A stretch of 64,000 nucleotides of DNA from Nematostella vectensis (Eukaryota; Cnidaria; Anthozoa; Actiniaria; Edwardsiidae): the NCBI RefSeq assembly GCF_932526225.1, contig NC_064045.1, forward strand, positions 12,146,442 through 12,210,441, in the 5' to 3' direction. How positions within the stretch are numbered: position 1 is the stretch's first letter; every line of letters starts with the position of its first letter. Position numbers and translations under genes: made by a program. The notes below the pieces were generated by a model. It had not been told where the DNA came from and ran no database searches. It was given only the letters and a program-made list of their open reading frames with translations. Shown here piece after piece: positions 34,632 through 45,500 of the stretch.

Positions 34632-34944
34632 CGTCAGCATGGCATAGCCGGTTTGCCTCAGTTAAACTTCATCGGCAAAAGACTGCAGGGCGACTTCGAC
34701 TCGAACGAAGTGCTTTAAACCACAGCTTAGATCCATGTGGGATCTAGAGCTGCGACCGGGCTAGCGTGTACCAATTTTGCGGATCACGCATGCGACCTTT
34801 GCTAGTCCGACGGAGTTTTAGACTAGCAAAGGTCGCATGCGTGATCCGTACAATTGGCATCCGTGTTCCGTTCGAGTCGAAGTCGCTCTGCAGTTTTTTG
34901 CCGATGAAGTTTCACTGAGGCAAACCGGCTATGCCATGCTGATG
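34632..34944. repeat. Long imperfect palindrome (fold-back)
   Basis: Outer arms 34632-34707 and 34871-34944 (CATGGCATAGCCGGTTTGCC and complement). Inner arms 34768-34807 and 34821-34859 (GGATCACGCATGCGACCTTT and complement) around a 13-bp centre. The left arm has about 50 bp that the right arm lacks. Likely a fold-back or MITE-type element. Confidence 0.85.
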
Positions 34945-35923
34945 ATTCCTAATAAGGACGGAACAGCTGTCCATGGTTGCCGAACTGCACGGGTAATAGA
35001 CTGTGCTAGCGTCCCGTCTTGGCCCGACTGATGCCAATGTGTGTATGCTAGTGTGCTTTTAAAGTCCACATATGAAAATATATCATTTCAAGAGTCAAAT
35101 AATTAAAAACACTTAATCTTGGTCTCAAACGTGAGCTCGTAGAGAATTTGAGGGGAAACTGCTAGACGGTGCTCCTGAGGTCAAAACGCGAGAACCGCAG
35201 ACTGCAAACTTGACCGCAAGGCGCAAGGCCTTGTCAAGTAACACCCAGAGGTTTGACGTTTGCCGTTTCCGAGAAAAAACGCGGTGCTGAATGTCATCTT
35301 AGATGGTAACTCTAACGTGTCTTCTTGGACAACATCTTAAATGTTAACTCTAATGTGTCTTTCAAAAACCTGTACCCCCCCCTCCCAATATTTTCTTGAA
35401 GCCCCCCAATTTTACGTGGCCTGCTACGTAAAGAAGAACCTGCCCTTGGGACGACTAAGAAAGTATGTCAAAAGTAAAATAAAAGTAACATGGATGTCAG
35501 GAGCTTGTAATTGGACAGAGACAGAGCAACTCGCAACAGACCGATTTGTTGCGAGACAACTTATTCCGTTGAGTGGTAAAACGCACATCCCTGGTTACAC
35601 CGAAACCTAAGACCCCCCCCCCTATCAACCAAGGGCGTCTAGTATTTCGGAAGCGGCTTGCACCCCTTGACCCCCCCCCCCCCCCCTCCACTTACCTCTG
35701 ATGAACACTTCCAAAGCTAGTAGCCTACATTTGCGTGACCGATGTCAGACGATGTACGCAGGAGACGACGGTACAAAGCAATGTTCTCCTGTGCTCTTAT
35801 GTATTCGTACGTTGCCTGCTCTGCCCTTAGATAGCTCTGCCGAGTGTATTGCGTGACATGCGTGACACAGCTAGCGCTTTGTTTACCAAAAGGCCTGGGT
35901 CGAGAATAAAGTTGCAATAAAAA
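34945..35923. other. Upstream region of the JmjC gene
   Basis: No gene is seen. It has several C-runs (35375-35410, 35613-35690). The last 100 bp before the ATG at 35924 are presumably the promoter and 5'UTR. Confidence 0.45.
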
Positions 35924-38900
35924 ATGGCGGCCGATACAAGTCTTGAGAAAGACTGTGAGTTTATCAACTCGTGGCCGCCTCTGGAACCCCAGGAAAAAAC
36001 AAGAAAACGGAAATACCCTGCGCCAGAAACGCATGACTCTACAAGAAAGGAGAATAAATGCATAAACCATGGCCGAGTTGTATCAAACGGAACTCAATCA
36101 AACATAAGCTTTCCAAGCTTTGAATATAATACAAGGCCTCTATCCGGTGATAAATACTTTCCGATGGCTACATCAGCACTCGCAAGATGGTGGAAAGAGA
36201 ATAGCTCGTCTTTTTCAGGCTTGGATTCCCCCAAATCAAGCAACCCGAACACAATTCTAAACTTCGTTTCAAGGTGATAAGAGTTGTTGTGCAAATTGTG
36301 TAAATTCGTGCAAATAACGCCAATAATGTCTGTGTCTATGTCCTTTCAAAAAAAAGCTCTACAGTAGATTAATATTATGGGGAAAATAATAAAAACACCA
36401 AACTGACAAACTAGAGAAGATATAATTGTGTATTGATAAAATACAGACATGCCATGTAGTTGTCTTAGACACAAACACGGAAATTCTAGCAAAAGTACAG
36501 TAAGTTATATCAAAAAAGTATGCCATACCCAACACGAGTAATATTATTCACTGGGCATATTTTATAAAAGGTTACAGCTTATGTGCTTTGGTGGTTCCAT
36601 TGACCGATATTTAAACCCTGAGGGCTATGATGATCTAAACCTCCTCTAAGTGGTAACTTAAATGCTCAGCCATGCTTTAACAATTAATCGGATTTTAGCC
36701 AATTACTAGCCAAAGGAAAAATCATTTAGTGCTTTGATAAGGCCCATTTGTTTCTCTAAAAGGAAGTTGTTTTTTGTTATTGGGAAATAAATGGAGTCGA
36801 GGCAGCCTTTAGCCAATATCAGAACCTTAACCGTGATAGCATGCAAACTCATCAGCCAAAAGGCCTCCAGCGCTCAAGCACATAGAGTACTGTAAAATAT
36901 ACATCCATACTTTTTGAGAGAAGAAAATGATGGAATTATAGACTTAATACTGTGAGAAAGGTATTTATTATTCCCCTTGAAGTATTTGGCTATTTTTAAG
37001 CTAAAGATATTACTATTATGGGGTAATTAAACCCCTACTATTATAAGAATCACACAATGTTTAGACAGTCTTTAGATGGTGTGTTAAGCTTTTTCTCCAA
37101 CTTAATTTCGTTAAATCAATAAATAATTAGATATTTTGTGAATATGATATTTTATATGGATTATTATTACATCATAAAATGTAGCTATATTAACATATAT
37201 AAGCTTATCAGTCACAATTTAGATTTTTTAAAAGCTGAATTAATTGCACCTATTTTAAGCGTTAAGTATCTCTAAATTACAGAAACCAAAGAATATAGAG
37301 CTGCCATCATTGTGGTGATTGTTATAACAACAGAAGGCGACTGTTATTCTCAGCAGAGATAAATATCAAAATCAGACCAAGTTGTTGTTTGTTGCCAGTC
37401 ACTCTTTCGTTGTGTTTACCATGTAGAAATAAAGCAGTCTAATCAAAATAACTATTCAAAATTAAAGTCTGTTATTTGAATATCAGTATTTTATAAAAAA
37501 GTATCTAATTTGTTTTTGCTTGAAGGTATAGACCTACCTGATTCTTATTTTATTTGAATAATGTCTTTTAGGCTTCCAAAAGCACAGGATTTCCTAATGG
37601 ATCAAATCAAACAACTGAAGAAAAACATCCCTGCAAATCCAAGCTGTGCTGGAATTCACCTGGCCCTTGGGTCATACTACAGTAAAATGAGAGACTATTC
37701 CAAAGCATTAAAGTACCTGGAAAACGCGGAGAAACTAGACCCTGGCAATAAAGACATCGCCTGGCTAAAAGTGAAGGTTTTGAAGGACAAGCTTCTACAG
37801 GAACAGACAGAGAAATGTAAGGGCTCATTGGAGAAGAACAAGATTACGGTCATGCCAAAACCAATCAAGGTGAGTGGTCTTTTACTATCTGGGAGATATA
37901 CCATCAGGATGGGGGGGAATGCCATCACTTTTAAACAATGTCACAGGAATCGAACCGACATAATTTAGGAGCACCGTTTGATAATTTCGATACTTGCATT
38001 GTGTACAGGTAGAGCGTCGACACCACACTAGTCTGACTGCTAGAGAGTTTCTCTTGACATATGCCTTGACGGAGACCCCCGTTATCATCACAGGTCTCGT
38101 GGAGCACATGACACGTGACTTCTGGACCATTCAGTACATCAAAAAGGTATGAGGAAACACCATGACCACAGGAGTAGGGGGTACACAGTAGTCCATGGAC
38201 TGGAGGGAAGTTCCTTGATGCTAGAAATTTTTAAATACAGCGGAATACCGCTCTACAGACATCCGTTTAATACGGACACCCCGTTTTTTCTGGATAGTAT
38301 TCAAAGTCCTGACAAAAGTCTCATATATTCTCTTATAATTTAACCCACTTTATACGGACACCCGTTAATACCGACGACGGACACGTATAGCAGTTGTTCT
38401 TTCATGCATTTCCTTGTATTTCTTTTATTTTTTAAGCCAAATATCTGAAATTAGGAGGGGGGCTGGGGCCCGCTGATAAAGAGGGCTCGGTTTTAACAAG
38501 TTCAAACAAAAATGACAAATCCAGATGTAGAGTATGAGCCTTTATTTTAAGCCGGGTAAGCTAGTGGTGTTTTCCCAATTGCAAATGCCAACATTTGAGG
38601 TTACCTCAGGTAAGAGGGTAAGTGCAAAAATTAAACCCTGATTCATGTTTCTTCTCAGAGAATTGGTCACATGACTGTTCCCCTAAAGAAGCGAGTTCAA
38701 CAGTCCTGTGAATGGGCCAAACTTGAGTATGCCCAAGACATGAAACTTGCGGATTTCATTGACTCGAACATGCGGTCAGGAAACGAGCCGCTGTACTTGT
38801 TTGACTGGAGTCTACCAACACACGCTCCCCATCTAGCAAAGGTAATGCATTGTTGTGCAAAGCAATGGTAAAACCAGGACACAGGGGATTAGGCTACATA

Positions 38901-40412
38901 TATTAGTACCCCTCTCTTCTCTAGAAAATCCTGGATCTGCTAGGATTGTGTATGTATGAAAATTGTAAAATCAGGTGATTTATTTTTGCTGGCCAATTGA
39001 GGGGGGGTGTGCACGCCCCTAGCCACGCGCCAAGCTAAATGTCCGATGTAGTAGAGCATGCAGACTGGAATGACCAGAGAAGCCATGCTCCTCAATTTTA
39101 CACGAAAATTAGGTAACATCAACTAAAGAGAGCAATTTTGATGGTATGATTATGAAACCTTAATAGGACTTTACAGCCGAAATTATTTTGATTACTTGTT
39201 TGATTGACTTAAGAGATCCTGGTTTGTTGCAGGAACTGACAATCCCAAGATACTTTTCGGGCGACTTCCTGCAGCGAACTGTGGACGGATCCCTTTACAA
39301 GGACACCTGGCCCAGCCTGTTTATAGCGCCCGCTGGGCTGGTCAGCGACCTTCACGTGGACGGGTTTGGGTCGAACTTCTGGATGGCTCTGTTTCAAGGA
39401 CGAAAAAAGTAACTAACTGGTTACCGGCTATAAGTTTCCAATGGGCACTAAAAGAAAGTCGATCAACCACTCCTTTGTTTATAATTAAAAACAAAACGGT
39501 TTATTTACGAGGAAACTTCGAAATAACAATCTACGAATGAAGTCTGAAAGGTTATTGACGATATTTGATTGAAAAAAATATGTTACTCTTTTGAATTAGC
39601 TGATGGAAATGGATGCTTTGTGTTACTCGGCTTTGGGAGCTAAAAATGGCGGAGTGATTGGCCTTTAACATTTACTTTCCACTCTCAGTTGCATTGAAAA
39701 ATTCCCCCTTTTACATGTTACCTTCCGCTTTTTTATGTGAACGTTATAATGTTGGTTTGTATCCTCCCTTAGTGTATGACAAAAAGAAATGTCTCCTGTT
39801 TGACTTGATACTCAATGATATAGATCTTTTTACATTACATCAAATTAGCAATGTCATGGAAGTTGGCCAACACTCTTTAAAATGTGACAGGAGAACTCTT
39901 AGACCGTAACTAACCAAGGCCTTTTCGATGTCAGGTGGACGTTCTTCAATAAATCTGACCTCCCACTTCTGTACCCTCACTGTGATGACCAGTCCCTTAA
40001 TATATCCTTCGACGTGAACCTGGCTAATCCGGACACGAAATATTTCCCCCTTCTCGCCCAGACCACTCCACGCCAGTGCATCCTAGAGCCCGGGGAATTA
40101 CTCTTCGTGCCTCATGGTTCGCCGCATTTCGTTGAAAACCTGGAAGACTCTTTGGCAGTTTCCGCGAATTTCGTGGATCTGTCCAATCACAGTGCCGTAT
40201 TAGAGGAGCTTGGTAACATGGCAATTGCTGACCCACAGGCCGAAGCATTGCGAGCGCAGCTTGCAAGAAAAGACTTCCCAACTCGCATGTGGAGCGAACA
40301 AAATGACGTTCCATTTCAAGACTTTAAGCGATGGCCTCCACATAATTACAATGACTTTGACATCGATTTTACCGGCGAGGTTTATGAGAAGTATGGGTTT
40401 AAAGATCAGTAA
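35924..40412 (+). CDS. TPR + JmjC-domain (cupin_8) oxygenase, 6 exons
   Basis: Exons: 35924-36273, 37572-37869, 38009-38146, 38659-38841, 39233-39408, 39935-40412, all GT/AG and in phase, giving 540 aa. The first 116 residues are unique. A TPR-like helical pair follows (GIHLALGSYYSKMRDYSKAL, YLENAEKLDPGNKDIAWLKV, about residues 140-185). The JmjC/cupin_8 fold covers about 220-475: the metal triad is His364-Val-Asp366 (SDLHVDGFGSNFW) and His446 (FVPHGSPHFVENLEDSLAVS), with GRKKWTFF after the first pair. The family consists of Fe(II)/2-oxoglutarate hydroxylases or demethylases related to JMJD6, HSPBAP1 and TYW5. The substrate cannot be told from sequence. The C terminus (FKRWPPHNYNDFDIDF) is acidic and aromatic. 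Confidence 0.85.
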
Positions 40413-42246
40413 ATCGCCTTTGTAGACTAGTGTATGCTTGAAGGCCCAACGGGATGGGGCGCTTTCCGAAGGTGGCATGAAGTGAGCATGCTTGTGACCA
40501 CCAGGGAAACCACAGGTAGCCCAAGGTCTTTATTTGTCCCTATTGATTTTACGGTAAACATAGGGCGAAGAACAAAATTAGTGAAAAATAAAAAAACAAC
40601 GAACGTTCGTTTAAAATTTCAAATCGTGAATCTTGAAAAAGGCCACTAGACTACACACATCTTTTCAACAAGTTGTTTTTTATTTTTCACTAATTTTGAT
40701 TTTCGCCCTATGTTTACCGTAACATCGATAGGGACAAATAAAGAGCTTGGGCTACCTGTGGGGAAACTAGAGAAGTCACGGGGTATTAATGCTGAGAAAA
40801 ATACTGGTCATCGATTAATTTCACTCTAGGATCAATGAAAATACACCTCAGAAACAGACAAAAATTAACTGGAAACGTAGTCTACAAAAGCTAACAGAGC
40901 AAGTCGAATTTTTACTTCAAACAACGTCCCCGCCAGACCATATATCTTGGAGTTTCAGGTTGTGGTTTGGCAGAGAACAGTTGTAATCTATCAGACAGAA
41001 GGCATTGTCATTGAATCCTCAAATTAGTCCCATTGTTTTCTAACGCTTTCTATGTCCCACGATACCGGTTATTTGTCAAATGTATTCTTATAAATTATGT
41101 TCACCATATATCGAAAAAAAAAATGACGTCATTCGTGCAAACCCCGTATCGTGTCACCTTGAAACATCTAGAACTTGCACGTAGAAGCCTTACGATCTCT
41201 CGTGTCCATTCGCTCTCTTATTTTCCCGTATAATATTAGCAAACCAATGAAAAAGCCAAGCAGTACGTGCGCGCGCCGCATTTTGTCCTTTTTCGTGCTG
41301 TAGTTTAGGAACAAACTTAAAATTCACAATGTTGAAAAACAAAAGTTGTCTGTTCCAATGACGTCACGTCACGTGACATCACGTGATCTGACCACCCAAT
41401 CTGAAAATTCAGGTTTTCGAAGATCTTGGTGATTGAAAGGAAAATAATTCAGAAGGTCGTTTTCAGATTGTAAATTGTGGAAATGCTCAATTTTAAAACA
41501 AATTCAAATTGAAATGACGGGGGGTTTGTTAGAGCGGCGTCCATTCAAACTTATGAGCGTAAGGAAGGGAGGGGTAGATAGTAGGTGTTTATTAGATCAT
41601 TTAAGGTACCACATTGAAATAGACAAATGCAAAATAGTATGGTAGACAAGAAGTAGAATAACGGAGACGAATTTTAGAAGGGTATGATTTTCATCAATAA
41701 AGAATGAGTGTGTGCCAAGCCCCTTCTGTTTTTTCTCCCCGATCCCTCTCTGCCCGCAGATGAGGAAAGAAAATGATACTTTTAAAACAAGTTTGTTGTT
41801 AGGGAGTTTTGTCTAGGGGAGGCATAGTTTTAATCATTCCTTGGATTTGCATGGGGAGGCAGATGTCAATCTCTTTCATGTATCCTTCCTAAATTTCAAG
41901 CTCTTCTGTGCGGGTGGGGTGAGTATAGCTCTGCCCTTGCCACCATGCAAGCACTCGCCTGGCAACTGACTGAAAAACATGGCATCATCCTCATATGACA
42001 GTGTTCTTTATGCTCCGGTGGAGGAAGAGGGCAGAACATCATGGAGACTTGTCAGACCAGACCTAGAGAAAATGAACAGTAACCATTAAATATCAAAAAA
42101 AGGAAAGGAAAGGGATCCCTTAGGATGAAATAACTGAAGAAGTATATGCATTTATTAGAGAGAATGCAGACAAAACAAAAGTCCACAGATGCCAATGTTT
42201 CTGGTTGAAGGGTTGCAAGTAAAATCTGAAACGCTGGTATATCTTG
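40413..42246. other. Intergenic between the JmjC gene and the LTR element
   Basis: Contains the palindromic element at 40510-40761; otherwise nothing recognisable. Short ORFs on both strands have no similarity I can identify. Confidence 0.5.
40510..40761. mobile_element. MITE-like palindromic element, 252 bp
   Basis: Terminal inverted repeats of roughly 95 bp: CCACAGGTAGCCCAAGGTCT... at the left, and the complement ending ...GGGCTACCTGTGG at the right. Internal matched blocks are TTTATTTGTCCCTAT, ACGGTAAACATAGGGCGAA and AAAATTAGTGAAAAATAAAA. There is no coding. The flanks GGGAAA / GGAAAC suggest a possible short target duplication, not certain. Confidence 0.75.
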
Positions 42247-42405
42247 CGCCAGTTGAATAAGACCACAAACTAGGACACAACTTGGAAACGCTTTAATCAA
42301 CAGAGAACCAAAGCCAGTATCGTAACACAGCAAAAACAAGATGGCGGAGAAGTGGCGGGATTTGGTGAACGTTACATAACTAAGTACCGCTGACCGGTAC
42401 TGGCG
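42247..42405 (-). repeat. 3' LTR of the young element
   Basis: 159 bp. Matches 47555-47712 with at most one base of difference that I can see. Confidence 0.92.
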
Positions 42406-42556
42406 TGACTTCCTTTCTTTCTCTCTTATACTATCTACTGTAGAGAAATCACACAACTAATGTCTTTCACGGCGTACAATGTAAATACGATGGACTGATT
42501 AAAGGATAGGACTATAACAGTAAGCCTAATTGCTAGCATAGTTTATACATTAAGCC

Positions 42557-45500
42557 CTATTTAAAGTCAGTGATAAAGTCGTCATCTCTATAACGTAAGG
42601 GAAGGTGACGCTCGCGGGTAGACCTCCTAGGTGGGGATGTGTCATCATCTTGAAGATTGGAGGGACAGTGACTGGAGTCCATAGCTCTCGTCTCAGAGGC
42701 GTCGGCATCACTTTGGGGTGGTACATCCCGGGAAGGTGGATCAGTTATCGCTGTCGGTATATCTGGTGGGGCTGGGGGCGGAAGCCTCTTGGTGGCCGGA
42801 GTGTCATCTTCATCTGCGGAAGAGTCACAGTCATAGGCTGCAGTCGGTGTCTTGTCCGGTACTTCAGATGGAACCTTGTAGCAATCTGTTTTTTTTACTC
42901 TGTATGACGTAGAACGTAACTGCGAGCCAATAAACTTTCTGATATTACAGAAGCCTCCTTCAGTGTCTACGACGAGATATCTATCTCGCCCTCGGGTCTT
43001 GTTCCTGTCGGGATGCAGGTAAATGAGGTCGCCAACAGTGATTGCTGTGGATGGGCGAAAGTCTGCGGTGGGCGCTTTAGATTTCTCGCTGTACGCGTGG
43101 TTAGAATTCCGCTGGTCGTGCTGTTTCTCTATGAGGGTTTGGTCTTGGAAGGGGAGTTGACTGTTGGAAAACTGGTCACGCTGAGTCCACATTTCCCTCG
43201 CAGACAGACCACGTAATCGGATGCGGGCGTTGAGATTAGCTGTAGCGACTGCAAGTGCTACTTCAGAGACAGGGCCCCCTAGTGGGTCAAGCTGTAGGAT
43301 CTCACGTTCTAACTCTTGTACTGCCTTTTCAGCTACCGGGTTCTTATTGACGTTCTTTGCGCGTCCAATTTCGAGGACTAATCGATGGTGTTGCAGGAGC
43401 TTGTCTTCCTTTAGCGCTTGAAATCCTGGGGCTGGGTCAGTGCGAATGATGGCGACGGGACCGTCGAGGGGACGCATCTGCACGCAAAGACGAATGAGAG
43501 CATCGCGAAGGGTAGAGTGTTGCTCATTGGTTAACAGTAAGCTGGTGGTGTACGAAGTCACGCACTCTCGTACAATCAGGATAAACTGGCGTGACCGACG
43601 TATGACGTCTGCTGCGAAAGAAACTCCAATGGCGTCGGGCGGGTCGCAAGACGACTGTTCTATACGTGCTTTGCTGCTTGTACGGAGAGAAGCGCAATGG
43701 TGGCAAGCTTGAGACACGCGAACGATGGCCTTCTCAAGATCAAGGGCGAACAGATAGCGCTTGGTGGCCATCTTGAGTTGGTGAGTTGACGGGTGACATA
43801 GCTGAATATGTAGAGCTGTGAGTACGCCGTCAAGAACGCGACGTGGAACAATGATGCACTCACGGCTGGGCGATAAGGGTGTTTCACGTTTTACGACGAG
43901 TAAGCCATCCTTGGCGATGGTGGCGACACCAAGATATCGTTTGACGTCTTTGATGTTTGTTACCTTTTTCGAAGGTCGGGTGCCCTGTTTGAGGTGGGAG
44001 TGAGTTCGACGTAAGTCAGGACACTCGGACTGAATCGCGAGCCAAGCTGATCGGCTAGTGAAAGGGAGCCGCTCGTTGCCATCAATGACGTCCTGAATTG
44101 ATGAGCGCCTGACAACAGAGTCCCCGAGCTGTTTGACAAAGGAACAGATCTGACAGGCTTCATCTTCGCACGGTGGAGCGTTTCGACTTGCGAAATCTGA
44201 GGGGAGAATGGAGGACCCTGATACGTGTCTGACTGTGGCTTGGTACTGACTGACTGCAGAGAGGAAGGTCGAAATTCGTGGGCTTGCGGAAAACTCGCCG
44301 CGGCATAATTTCTCGTACGCCTGTACGCAGGGTTTGCTGTCAGTCAAGATGGACGCTCGGTGATGAGATTGTATTAAGTAGGGGCTGAAATGTCTGGTAG
44401 CAGAGGCTATAGACAGTGCCTCAACTTCGCAGGGCAACCAAGACGACTGTGAACCTTTTAGCTTGGCGCTGTAGAACCCAGCGAGGTGTAGGTTGCCGTT
44501 ACGTGTGATGTAAAGTGTGGCGCCGATTCCTGGGTCACGCAGGGCGCCATCCGTGACAATCCATAGGAAATCCTCAGGTCTTGGCAGGGTGATGACGCGG
44601 GTGGAAGAGAGAGCCTTCTGGGCATTATAGAAAGCCGTATGTAGATTGTCAGTCCACTCAATAGTATCTCGTGACTCCCGGCCAGCGACAATTTCGTCGA
44701 GGGGTGATAGAAATGTGGAGCACTGTGGTACAACTCGTGAAAGTACCTTGTATGCGCCAATAAAAGAACGCATGCGACCAACGGTAGTTGGGGTTGGACA
44801 TTGGGCTAGCGTAGCAACTCGGTGGGGGCTAGCCTTCAAGGTGCCTGCACTCCAGATCCATCCAAGAATAGTAGTGGTCTTGGGGTTGATGATTGTTTTG
44901 GAGGCAGACAAGCGAAGATTGCATTCGTGAAGAGCCTGGAGGGTTCTTTTCCAGTTGCTGAAGAGTTCATGTGGGGTGTTTCCTCCACAGTAGAGATCAT
45001 CGGCAAGCTTGACAACAACGCCTTCAGCAAGAAGATCTCCAAGGACGCGGCACATTAGTTCTTCTAACGCAGTTTCAGAACCAGGCATACCCATTGCACA
45101 ACGGGTGTAAACTCTGACGCCGCGAAAGGGAGTTGCGACTCCGCAGTATTTTAGAGAGTCTCTTGACAGAGGGATCTGATAAAATGCACTGGTTAGGTCA
45201 GTCGCAATGAGGTGATTCCATTGGGCGATTTGGCGTAATGTTGAATCGACGTTTTGCATTAACGACGGTTGAGGTTTGCTGTATCTTCCAACATCAGCAA
45301 AGGCTGTTACAAGGCGTGAACCTCCATTCGGCTTGCGGACTAGAAATGATGGATTTAGATATTCCACGGAGATGCCTACGTCTTCTGGGCGTTTAAAGAC
45401 CCCCTGATTCTCCAGTTCATCAAATTTATCTTGTAACTCGAGAAGTTTTTCACGTGCATATTGGGGAAGGCGCCCTTTCCGTTGGGGGGGTTCAACAGGC

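Noticed and set aside
33786-34640. 284-, 211- and 189-codon minus-strand ORFs
   Set aside because: All three frames are open because the 27-bp unit has no stop; by-products of the minisatellite.
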